This document shows, one piece after another, positions 1 to 5,837 of a DNA stretch of 6,332 bases (positions are counted from its first letter, which is position 1; every line of letters begins with the position of its first letter). This stretch comes from an uncultured Pseudomonadota bacterium (GTDB lineage: Bacteria; Desulfobacterota_B; Binatia; UBA9968), in NCBI GenBank assembly GCA_946478635.1, contig CAMLCX010000294.1:1-6332 (forward strand). The letters run 5' to 3'. The notes under the pieces are model-generated. The model was given only the letters and a program-made list of their open reading frames with translations. It ran no database searches and was not told the origin of the DNA. A program made the position numbers and the translations under genes.

Positions 1-457
1 AACCGAATATCCCTTTGGGAAGCCTGATCTTTAGCCACAGTTCAAATATCCCATAACACGCGAGCACCGACGCGCTTGCGACCGCGATAGAGCGGCCCCA
101 GTTAGTGTTCCCGATCCAGCCCAGTAAAAAGCTCAGAAGCACAAACGTCGTCAAAACAAATCCGAACCTTTCCAAAAAGTGCCCGTACAAGACCAAGGAC
201 AGAAGAATTAGGACAATCTTTGCCCAATTCATCTTTCCCATGTCACCGATCATGTCTTCGCCGCTGCGAATGGAATCGACCAGAACGACGAGCGACAAGA
301 GCACCAAAATTAGTCCCGACCAGAAGAAGATGAAACCGGCGCCGGGCTCACTGACGCTGCCCAGGCCGAGTCGGGTTGCTCCATAACATGCCAGCATCCC
401 CGCGGCAACCCAGAAGATCGCGACGGCGCCGGCGGTGTTTATCCTAGTCCTCTTCAC
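1..457 (-). CDS. tctB: TctB family small membrane subunit of tripartite tricarboxylate transporter (3' end cut by window edge)
   Basis: I translated this frame by hand; it runs open from the window edge to a GTG at 455-457. It encodes at least 152 residues in four hydrophobic stretches: about residues 7-24, 34-54, 73-92 with a following segment around 96-112, and 119-135. The visible end reads LWLKIRLPKGIFG, the typical amphipathic C-terminus of TctB proteins, so only a few residues should be missing. TctB is the poorly conserved four-helix subunit that works with TctA and a periplasmic binding protein to import carboxylates by ion-coupled secondary transport. The chosen GTG overlaps the end of tctA by 14 bases, indicating translational coupling, and a GGGG run lies about 10 bases upstream. 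The first in-frame ATG falls inside the first membrane helix and would destroy it. The order tctA then tctB is the reverse of the classical tctC-B-A order. The family call is firm; the substrate is unknown. Confidence 0.85.
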   Translation of the reverse strand, partial: MKRTRINTAGAVAIFWVAAGMLACYGATRLGLGSVSEPGAGFIFFWSGLILVLLSLVVLVDSIRSGEDMIGDMGKMNWAKIVLILLSLVLYGHFLERFGFVLTTFVLLSFLLGWIGNTNWGRSIAVASASVLACYGIFELWLKIRLPKGIFG

Positions 458-1946
458 TGAGTCCACGCCCCAATCGTATTCGGCTGAACAGCGGAGCTAC
501 AAGCACAACGACGGCAAACAATATGAATATCGCCGATATCGGTCGTTGCAGAAAGATCAAGAGACTGCCATCGGAGAGAATCAGCGAACGCCGCAACGCG
601 GTCTCGAGCAGAGGACCTAAAACAAATGCCAGCACCAACGGCGCGGGCTCGAAGGCGAATTTTTTTAGGAGCAAGCCGACCAGGCTGAAGATCACCGCGA
701 TATAAATGTCGGTGGTGCTGTTGTTGAGGCTGTAGGCGCCGATCAGGCAAAACAGGATGATGAAAGTCGAAAGATAGGAGTAGGGGATTTTCAAGACGCG
801 CACCCACAGGGGAATCAGCGGCAAGTTGAGAATCAAAAGCATGACGTTGCCGATGTACATGCTCGCGATTACGCCCCAGAAAAGATCCGGTGAATTCTTG
901 ATCAACAGCGGCCCCGGGGTGAGGCCGTAGATCATCAGCGCGCCGAGCAAAATCGCCGTCATTGCCGTGGACGGGATGCCCAAGCTCAAAAGCGGAATGA
1001 AAGTGCCGCCCACCGCGGCGTTGTTGCAGGCCTCCGGCGAAGCGACGCCTTCGATGGCGCCGTTGCCAAATTGCTCGGGATGACGTGACAGCTTTTTTTC
1101 CAGGGCATAGCTCAAAAATTGCGGCACGATGGCTCCCACACCCGGCAGAAGTCCGAGAAAAAACCCTAACAGTGAGCCGCGCGTTATCGGACCGATGGAT
1201 CGCCGCCAGTCTTCGCGGTCGGGGAAAAGCCCCTTGATCTTTACGGCAAAGACTTCGGTCTTGATCAACACGCCAAGGTTTTCCAACACTTCGGCGATGC
1301 CGAAGAGCCCCATGACCACAGGCGCTATGCCGATGCCGTCGGCGAGTTCCAGCATGCCGAAAGTAAAACGCGGCGTTGCGGTGATCGGATCCAGGCCGAC
1401 GCATCCGAGAAGGATGCCGAAAACAGCCATCATCAAAGCTTTCGCCATGGATTTTCTGGCGAGATAGGCAACGACGGTCAGCCCCATGACCATGAGCGCG
1501 AAATATTCCGGCGGGCCGAACTTGAGCGCGAATTCGGCGAGCGTCGGTGCGAGCAAAATGAGACCGAAGATGCTGAAAGTGCCGGCGATGAAGGAACCGA
1601 ACGCAGATATCCCAAGCGCAGCGCCTGCCCGGCCTTGACGGGCCATCTGATAACCATCGAAACAGGTGACGACGGAAGAAGCCTCGCCGGGGATATTCAG
1701 CAAGATGGAAGTCGTTGAGCCGCCGTACATGGCGCCGTAGCAGATGCCGGAGAGCATGATGATTGCGGAGATTGGATTGAGCGCGAAAGTGGCCGGCAAA
1801 AGCAGTGCGATGGTCGCCGTCGGACCGATGCCGGGAAGAACACCGACGAGGGTTCCCATGGTAACGCCAATGAAGCAGTAGAGAAGATTGTGCGGCTGCA
1901 GTGCTATGCTGAAGCCATAGACAAGGCTCGTTAGAGACTCCAGCAT
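444..1946 (-). CDS. tctA: TctA family large permease subunit of tripartite tricarboxylate transporter
   Basis: This is a 500-residue, highly hydrophobic protein of normal TctA length, with about a dozen membrane segments. Family signatures are clear: GVLPGIGPTATIALLLP at residues 35-51, YGGSTTSILLNIPGE at 74-88, and the FDGYQMARQGRAGAALG stretch at 96-112. The protein shows the known two-fold internal repeat, since the loop LLPGVGA recurs at 266-272 and GGTFIPLLSLGIPSTAMTA at 313-331. TctA forms the transport path in the inner membrane for di- or tricarboxylates delivered by a periplasmic binding protein. The start ATG is at 1944-1946, just before the first hydrophobic segment. Its ribosome-binding site is weak (a GGG about 8 bases upstream). 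The gene overlaps tctB downstream. Upstream lie a 300-base repeat-bearing spacer and an opposing cupin gene, so tctA is probably driven by its own promoter, which I could not identify convincingly. The substrate cannot be read from the sequence. Confidence 0.95.
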   Translation of the reverse strand: MLESLTSLVYGFSIALQPHNLLYCFIGVTMGTLVGVLPGIGPTATIALLLPATFALNPISAIIMLSGICYGAMYGGSTTSILLNIPGEASSVVTCFDGYQMARQGRAGAALGISAFGSFIAGTFSIFGLILLAPTLAEFALKFGPPEYFALMVMGLTVVAYLARKSMAKALMMAVFGILLGCVGLDPITATPRFTFGMLELADGIGIAPVVMGLFGIAEVLENLGVLIKTEVFAVKIKGLFPDREDWRRSIGPITRGSLLGFFLGLLPGVGAIVPQFLSYALEKKLSRHPEQFGNGAIEGVASPEACNNAAVGGTFIPLLSLGIPSTAMTAILLGALMIYGLTPGPLLIKNSPDLFWGVIASMYIGNVMLLILNLPLIPLWVRVLKIPYSYLSTFIILFCLIGAYSLNNSTTDIYIAVIFSLVGLLLKKFAFEPAPLVLAFVLGPLLETALRRSLILSDGSLLIFLQRPISAIFILFAVVVLVAPLFSRIRLGRGLSEED

Positions 1947-1984
1947 GGAATTACCCGGCGCGGCATAGACGCAACCTAAACAAA

Positions 1985-2170
1985 AGATTCATTACGAAGG
2001 GTTGGTATCAAAGAAAGATTCATCACAGAGGCGCAGAGGGCGCAGAGAAAAGAATTCTAGCGAGAGGAACTCCGAACTCTGTGTGCTCTGTGCCTCGGCG
2101 GTGAGTATTTCCTATTCTCCTTTGGTTGCGGCTTTGCCGCGTTAGGATCTTCATGGTTCGATAAAATTTT
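1985..2170. repeat. Decayed dispersed palindromic repeat (cacagaggcgcagag type) in the tctA-cupin spacer
   Basis: The spacer 1947-2246 holds no gene; most of it is an imperfect inverted repeat. The inner left arm at 2019-2047 pairs with the inner right arm at 2077-2105 at 21 of 29 positions by my alignment, across a 29-base loop. The left arm contains a perfect 9-base tandem duplication, GGCGCAGAG at 2030-2038 and 2039-2047. Outside the arms, ATTACGAAGG near 1991-2000 and CTTCATGGTT near 2149-2158 look like weaker outer arms (consensus AACCACGAAG or its complement). A small hairpin GCGGC-TTT-GCCGC sits at 2128-2140. I recall very similar text (accacagaggcacagag ... ctctgtgcctctgtggtga) scattered through intergenic regions of many environmental bacterial genomes; that is memory, not a search. 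There is no coding capacity and no transposase. It may be a MITE-like or REP-like element. In 2171-2246, ahead of the cupin, I see no convincing promoter or ribosome-binding site. Confidence 0.65.
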
Positions 2171-2246
2171 GCTGTCCGGCGAATCTAGCTCGCGGGTCCA
2201 AGAGAAGTCAATTGCACCGGATTGTTTTTGGCTGTAGTTTTCAATC

Positions 2247-2609
2247 ATGGCAAAATTAATTTCAACGCCCAGCGTCATTCCCGCGGCCGGCGAGCCGCCG
2301 AAGATCATCGAGGAATTTTTCGGCCGGGTGAATTCGCAGACTGCGGCCGTTAGCATCGCCAGGATGACCAGCCCCGCGGGTTGGCGCGAGCCCGGGCAGA
2401 CGCCGGATTTTGATGAATACACGATCGTGCTGAAAGGCGAGCTGCAAGTGGAGACTCGCGACGCCGTTCACAAAGTCGCCGCCGGACAGGCGATCGTCGT
2501 CGCTGCCGGAGAGTGGGTGCGCTATAGCACGCCGGGAGCGGCGGGCGCGGAGTATGCCGCCGTTTGCGTGCCGGCGTTTTCTCCGCAGACGGTTCACCGC
2601 GACGAATAA
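2247..2609 (+). CDS. Small cupin-domain protein without the usual metal-binding histidines
   Basis: The product is a 120-residue single-domain cupin. The first cupin motif is seen as GWREPGQTPDFDEYTIVLKGELQV (residues 45-68), where E57, the strand EYTIVLKG and the turn glycine fit G(X)5HXH(X)3-4E(X)6G. The HXH pair is replaced by P53-D-F55. The second motif at about 80-107 (AGQAIVVAAGEWVRYSTPG ... AEYAAVC) has W90 and Y93 but no histidine at the ligand position. The C-terminal tail AFSPQTVHRDE at 110-120 resembles, from memory, a family of small uncharacterised cupins related to the EutQ/cupin_2 group. It probably has a binding or scaffold role, or uses unusual ligands; no reaction can be assigned. 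There is no signal peptide, so it is cytoplasmic. No Shine-Dalgarno sequence precedes the ATG, and no other in-frame start lies just upstream. It faces the TAXI gene tail to tail with a 17-base gap and lies on the strand opposite to the transporter genes. Confidence 0.85.
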   Translation: MAKLISTPSVIPAAGEPPKIIEEFFGRVNSQTAAVSIARMTSPAGWREPGQTPDFDEYTIVLKGELQVETRDAVHKVAAGQAIVVAAGEWVRYSTPGAAGAEYAAVCVPAFSPQTVHRDE

Positions 2610-2626
2610 ATCGCGCGGCATTGGGT

Positions 2627-3547
2627 TTATTTCTTGATGATTCGATAGCCGATGCTGTCGAGCACGTTGTAGAGCTGGATGACTTCTACCGCCGGCCGGT
2701 AGCCGATATTGTCCTGCGTCGAGCGCACGAATGAATCCTTCCATTTCGGATGGCCGGTTGCATCCAAATTTTCTTTTTGACTAAGAATGGCTAAAACCAG
2801 CCTTTGCATGGTCGAAACATAGTCCCGCTCTGTGCGGTTCCTTGTCATCACGACCGATGGAACGGCGTGCGTGTTGACTTCGTCGGCCCACGGGTACACC
2901 GATTTGGCGATGGTCTTCTTCGGGTAGATTTGCTCCAGACCACTGTCCGCCGGCAAGGTAACAAAGTGAAAACTTGTGTCGAGGTTTTGAAAGGCTGGGA
3001 CCGGTGCGCCGCCGACAAAGATCAGCGCATCGATCTCGCCTTGGTCAAGTTTCTTTGCGGCTACTTCCGGACTGTCGAATACGGGTTCAACCTTCAGGCT
3101 GAAGCCCGCGAGCAGGACCTCGGCGGTGAGCGCGGTGCCGCTCTTCTCGGGGCCAACCGCGACGCGCTTTCCTTGAAGTTGCTGCAGCGTTCGGATGTCA
3201 GGATTCTTCGCGATGATATGAATTTCTTCCAAATAAAGATTGAGGGCAACCTTGGCCTCCTCCAGGATGTTTAGCCCGGATTCCTTGAGCATGATCTCGG
3301 TCACGAATCGCAGCACGTCCAGTTGCATAATCGCGAGGTCGACCTTGCCGGCGGCTAATAGATTGATGTTATCGAAGGAGCCATTGGTCTGGACGACTTC
3401 AATGGGAATCCCTGCTTTCTCGGCAACTCGTTTAATGTCTTCGGCGATTTTGAAATAGGTTCCTTCGCTGGAACCCGTCGCGATGGTCAAGGCGAGGGCC
3501 TGGGTGGGAAGCAGCAGAATCAGGACTGCAAGCAAGATGTTTCTCAT
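2627..3547 (-). CDS. TAXI family periplasmic solute-binding protein (TRAP-type)
   Basis: The product is a 306-residue exported binding protein. Residues 1-19 (MRNILLAVLILLLPTQALA) form a signal peptide with a likely cut after ALA; there is no lipobox cysteine, so it should be soluble in the periplasm. The mature start LTIATGSSEGTYFKIAEDI (20-38) is the TAXI signature of a first beta strand followed by a ligand-contacting loop. SFDNINLLAAGKVDLAIMQLDVL (57-79) and LQGKRVAVGPEKSGTALTAEVLL (124-146) match the conserved strands and helices of the family, and SVVMTRN (231-237) is the late strand. TAXI proteins bind small carboxylates such as glutamate or 2-oxoglutarate and normally hand them to fused DctQM membrane proteins. 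Here no TRAP permease is visible; the nearest permease genes are tctAB, beyond the opposing cupin. A perfect GGAGGT at 3553-3558 lies 5 bases before the ATG and fixes the start. The ligand cannot be predicted. Family confidence is high. Confidence 0.92.
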   Translation of the reverse strand: MRNILLAVLILLLPTQALALTIATGSSEGTYFKIAEDIKRVAEKAGIPIEVVQTNGSFDNINLLAAGKVDLAIMQLDVLRFVTEIMLKESGLNILEEAKVALNLYLEEIHIIAKNPDIRTLQQLQGKRVAVGPEKSGTALTAEVLLAGFSLKVEPVFDSPEVAAKKLDQGEIDALIFVGGAPVPAFQNLDTSFHFVTLPADSGLEQIYPKKTIAKSVYPWADEVNTHAVPSVVMTRNRTERDYVSTMQRLVLAILSQKENLDATGHPKWKDSFVRSTQDNIGYRPAVEVIQLYNVLDSIGYRIIKK

Positions 3548-3552
3548 AGTCC

Positions 3553-3558
3553 ACCTCC
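3553..3558 (-). promoter_or_regulatory. Strong Shine-Dalgarno sequence of the TAXI gene
   Basis: On the minus strand this reads GGAGGT, a full match to the anti-Shine-Dalgarno core, with a 5-base spacer (ggact) before the ATG at 3545-3547. It is the best ribosome-binding site among the minus-strand genes of the window and suggests the binding protein is made in larger amounts than its neighbours, as is usual for periplasmic receptors. Confidence 0.85.
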
Positions 3559-3627
3559 GGGCGCAGCGAACAAAGTGGCTCGATCAGGAAAGGGCCGTTA
3601 ACAATGTGCCCAATCGAGCGAACCGCG

Positions 3628-4113
3628 TCAAAGGAACCGGGCCACGGTGAAAATGCCGATCATGGCAAAAGCGAGGGTGAGCTTGAGCGAAGCGCCGAGC
3701 ACCAGGCCGATGGTCGCGCCGATGCCGGCGCGGGCGGCTTGGCTGAGGTCACGCCGCGCCGAGAGCTCACCGATCACGGCGCCGATAAACGGACCGAAAA
3801 TGACGCCGGGAAACCCCATGAATATTCCGACAAGTACGCCTAGAAGCGCGCCGATGACCGCGCGCTTCGATGCGCCGAATTTTTTCGCTCCGAACATCGT
3901 TGCCCAAAAATCCACGGCGTAGGTTAGCAGGGCAATGACCGCAAGGACACCAATCGTCCACACTCCAACATACCTGAAATCCTCGGCCCACGCTGTCAGT
4001 AGAAGACCGGCGAAAATAAGCGGCGCGCCGGGAATAGCAGGCAGCACCAAACCGATTAAACCGACAACGGCAAAAAGCCCGCCCAGGATCCACCAGATCG
4101 CAATATGTTCCAT
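3628..4113 (-). CDS. DUF456 domain-containing membrane protein
   Basis: The product is a 161-residue, mostly hydrophobic protein that matches the DUF456 family in length and pattern. The N-terminal segment WWILGGLFAVVGLIGLVLPAIPGAPLIFAGLLL (7-39) carries the typical LP.IPG.P.IF turn. A charged stretch AWAEDFR (41-47) follows, then a second hydrophobic block at 52-75. The glycine-rich half at 84-118 contains GFPGVIFGPFIGAVIGEL, the second family signature, and a last hydrophobic block lies at 130-158. It should be an inner-membrane protein with several glycine-zipper-like helices; its function is unknown in the family. The start ATG at 4111-4113 has only a weak purine run (aaaag) upstream. It begins 31 bases after the alpha/beta hydrolase stop, so the two are probably co-transcribed, and ends 80 bases before the TAXI start. 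No sequence link to transport is visible. Confidence 0.88.
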   Translation of the reverse strand: MEHIAIWWILGGLFAVVGLIGLVLPAIPGAPLIFAGLLLTAWAEDFRYVGVWTIGVLAVIALLTYAVDFWATMFGAKKFGASKRAVIGALLGVLVGIFMGFPGVIFGPFIGAVIGELSARRDLSQAARAGIGATIGLVLGASLKLTLAFAMIGIFTVARFL

Positions 4114-4144
4114 GGCTGACTTTTCGACGAGCTAAGCTGACGTT

Positions 4145-4861
4145 TTATGGTAACAAGAGACTGGCCGCAGCGATTCCTGCCAGCCGCTGGGCGATGATTT
4201 TGTAGACTTCTGCGGAAAAGCCAAAACCGAAATGAGTCGTGCGGACCTCTACGTGTTCAACGTTCGTGCCGTTGTTGTCGATGCAAGCTTTCCAGGCAAC
4301 GATGCCGTCCCGGCGCGAATAGATCGCGATCACCGGCGTGCACATGGAGATTTTGTTGCGGCTTTCAATTGCCGCGGCAATGGCGTCAATATCGAAGCCC
4401 CGGCTCTGAAATCGCTTGGCGAACACGGTGTACTTCGGACCGCCGACGACAGGCGTGCCGAGCGTAACCACATGGCCGATGAGATCGGCGCGCTCGCGCG
4501 CCAGCTCGCGCGCCAGATAGCCGCCGTAACTCCAGCCGATCAGATGGACTTTATGATTGCTTCGCCGCGCTAACGACGCCACTCGCTTCAGTATCCTTGG
4601 AAGCAGCTCCACGGCATTGCCCTTGTTGCGTCCAAGGCCCCAACCGCGCGCCCGGTATCCGAGCAAACGCAGATAGCCTTTTAACATTGCCGTGGATACG
4701 TCGCCGGAGCCATACCCCGGCAGGATGAGCACGGGTTGGCCGTTTCCCCGCGGTTGTCGAACAAGCTCCGGAAAATGAAGCAACAGGCGGGGAAATTCGA
4801 GCAAGCCGCGGACTTCACGAATTATGCTAGAAGGATCGGGCGCCTCAAGTAATTCGACCAT
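4145..4861 (-). CDS. Alpha/beta hydrolase (esterase/lipase-like), unknown substrate
   Basis: With the start at 4859-4861 the product has 238 residues. The fold is recognised from the oxyanion-hole loop LILPGYGSGD (residues 45-54), the nucleophile elbow GWSYGG with Ser111, the strand HVVTLGTPVVG (130-140), the acid-bearing turn IYSRRDGIV with Asp185, and TTHFGF with His210. These form a plausible Ser-Asp-His triad in the correct order and spacing. The RGWGLGRNKG stretch (73-82) and short cap resemble lipase/PGAP1-like esterases rather than dehalogenases. There is no signal peptide, so it is probably cytoplasmic. An alternative in-frame ATG at 4907-4909 adds 16 residues that look non-conserved (MRAVDCPTRILNPPLS). 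Neither start has a clear ribosome-binding site; I prefer the shorter form because it begins close to the conserved part. It lies in line with DUF456 downstream and an SDR remnant and nth upstream. The substrate is unknown. Confidence 0.85.
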   Translation of the reverse strand: MVELLEAPDPSSIIREVRGLLEFPRLLLHFPELVRQPRGNGQPVLILPGYGSGDVSTAMLKGYLRLLGYRARGWGLGRNKGNAVELLPRILKRVASLARRSNHKVHLIGWSYGGYLARELARERADLIGHVVTLGTPVVGGPKYTVFAKRFQSRGFDIDAIAAAIESRNKISMCTPVIAIYSRRDGIVAWKACIDNNGTNVEHVEVRTTHFGFGFSAEVYKIIAQRLAGIAAASLLLP

Positions 4862-4947
4862 GGATAAGGGTGGATTTAAGATCCTAGTTGGACAGTCTAC
4901 TGCTCTCATCGGCGATTCACAACTTGTTCAGGCTGACGGCAAATGCA

Positions 4948-5093
4948 TCACTCAACTATCTTCAAGCCTTGGGTGAGCGTCGGATAGGCGATCTCGGTGA
5001 TCAGCTCGCGCTTCATCCGGGTGGTGTCGGAATCAAATTCTTTGATAACAATGATCCGAGATTACCTGAAGCGCCGACAATGAGGATTGTCAC
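4948..5093 (-). pseudogene. Remnant of an extended SDR (NAD-dependent epimerase/dehydratase-like) gene: N- and C-terminal ends joined out of frame
   Basis: Two short frames on the minus strand together resemble the ends of one extended short-chain dehydrogenase. From a GTG at 5091-5093 the first reads VTILIVGASGNLGSLLSKNL and stops at 5013-5015; the strand followed by GASGNLG is the N-terminal Rossmann NAD(P)-binding motif (GxxGxxG). The second frame, offset by one base, is open over 5061-4948 and contains DTTRMKREL followed by AYPTLTQGLKIVE and a stop. This is like the C-terminal helix and tail of such epimerases (pattern RMKRELG...YPTxREGL). Normally about 230-260 residues lie between these ends; here they are absent, so the gene looks inactivated by a large internal deletion plus a frame change. 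It begins 15 bases after the nth stop and ends 38 bases before the longer hydrolase start. The match is by eye. Chance resemblance cannot be excluded for either piece, but finding both, in order and in the right strand, supports the call. Confidence 0.55.
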
Positions 5094-5108
5094 CGGAGTT
5101 GCACGAGT

Positions 5109-5777
5109 TTACTTTGTTTTGAACGGGTATGGGCACAAGTCCCTGATCGTGCACTCCGGACACTTTGGCTTTTTTGCCACGCATATTCTGCGGCCGTGGT
5201 ACTGTAGCAGGTGGCAGAAGCGGACGCGCGCCTTTGGCGGAACGATCGGCACCAGATCAACTTCGATTTTATCAGGATCGGTGTTTTTGGTAAGGCCCAG
5301 CCGCTGTGCGAGGCGCATGACGTGAGTGTCGACGCCGATGGACTGTTTGCCAAAAATGTTGCCGAGGACGATGTTAGCGGTTTTACGACCGACGCCGGGT
5401 AACGAAAGGAGGGACTCCAAATCGTCCGGTACCCTGCCGCCGAAGCGGGCGACAAGTTCCCGGGCACAGTTATGAATCGATTTTGCTTTGTTGTGATAGA
5501 AGTTAATCTTACCAATCTGAACTTCCAGTTTTGGCAAAGGCGTGTTGGCGTAATCGGCGGCTGTTCGGTTTGTCCTGAATAGCTCGGGTGTGATTTTGTT
5601 GACGAGATCATCGCGCGCCTGGGCGGCGAGGATTAGAGCGATTAAAAGTTCGAGCGGACTGGTGAAATCGAGATCGAGCTTGGCGTCGGGATGAATTTTC
5701 TCCAGGCGCGCCATGATTTTTTTCACGGCGGCGGATCGAGCCGCGGGTTTAGCGGTTGTCTTACGTGTCTTTGCCAT
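5109..5777 (-). CDS. nth: Endonuclease III (DNA glycosylase/AP lyase)
   Basis: The 222-residue product removes oxidised pyrimidines and cleaves abasic sites in base excision repair. The helix-hairpin-helix LPGVGRKTANIVL (residues 126-138) carries the catalytic lysine K132. SIGVDTHVMRL (146-156) carries the catalytic aspartate D150. The C-terminal iron-sulfur loop has Cys199, Cys206, Cys209 and Cys215 in the exact C-X6-C-X2-C-X5-C spacing. The N-terminal helix LAAQARDDLVNKITPELF (50-67) corresponds to the LSAQTTD.rVNk motif, with the usual Thr after Gln-Ala/Thr replaced by Arg. A basic, Ala/Lys-rich extension of about 17 residues (AKTRKTTAKPAARSAAVKK) precedes the fold. I start at the ATG at 5775-5777; a TTG at 5820-5822 in the same frame would add 15 residues but coincides with a -35 box. 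All key residues are intact, so the enzyme should be active. Confidence 0.96.
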   Translation of the reverse strand: MAKTRKTTAKPAARSAAVKKIMARLEKIHPDAKLDLDFTSPLELLIALILAAQARDDLVNKITPELFRTNRTAADYANTPLPKLEVQIGKINFYHNKAKSIHNCARELVARFGGRVPDDLESLLSLPGVGRKTANIVLGNIFGKQSIGVDTHVMRLAQRLGLTKNTDPDKIEVDLVPIVPPKARVRFCHLLQYHGRRICVAKKPKCPECTIRDLCPYPFKTK

Positions 5778-5792
5778 TTTGGTTTCGCTGGC

Positions 5793-5822
5793 AAAATATG
5801 CTAGCAAAGGAACAGTTGTCAA
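5793..5822 (-). promoter_or_regulatory. Putative sigma70-type promoter of nth
   Basis: On the minus strand a perfect -35 box TTGACA (5817-5822) is followed after 18 bases by TATTTT (5793-5798), a 4-of-6 match to TATAAT. Transcription would begin around 5785-5788, leaving a leader of roughly 10 bases before the nth ATG at 5777. An inverted repeat, TTTGCCA at 5770-5776 and TGGCAAA at 5789-5795, overlaps the -10 box and the start codon and could be an operator. No regulator can be named. The -35 box also lies next to the ribosome-binding site of the divergent gene at 5838. Confidence 0.5.
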
Positions 5823-5837
5823 AGGGGGAGCACGACG

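Noticed and set aside
454..1404. Long 316-codon minus-strand frame inside tctA
   Set aside because: It is an Arg/His-rich alternative frame of the GC-rich tctA gene, whose own frame matches the TctA family throughout.
2128..2140. Hairpin GCGGC-TTT-GCCGC as a terminator
   Set aside because: The stem is only 5 bases, no T-tract follows on either strand, and it does not end a gene; it is treated as part of the repeat region.
2212..2240. Possible promoter for the cupin (TTGCAC, 17 bases, TAGTTT)
   Set aside because: Each box matches only 3 of 6 consensus bases, which is near chance.
2262..2744. Minus-strand frame of 160 codons across the cupin and the end of the TAXI gene
   Set aside because: It is Arg-rich with no family features and lies antisense to a clear cupin and out of frame with the TAXI gene.
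3578..3619. Inverted repeat GCTCGAT (3578-3584) and ATCGAGC (3613-3619) upstream of the TAXI gene
   Set aside because: The 7-base arms are perfect but separated by 28 bases with no T-run and no nearby promoter I can recognise; it could be chance, so it is not listed as a terminator or operator.
4888..5325. Plus-strand open frame of 145 codons across the hydrolase-nth spacer
   Set aside because: It runs antisense through the end of nth, has no ribosome-binding site and no recognisable motif; the minus-strand SDR-like fragments explain the spacer better.
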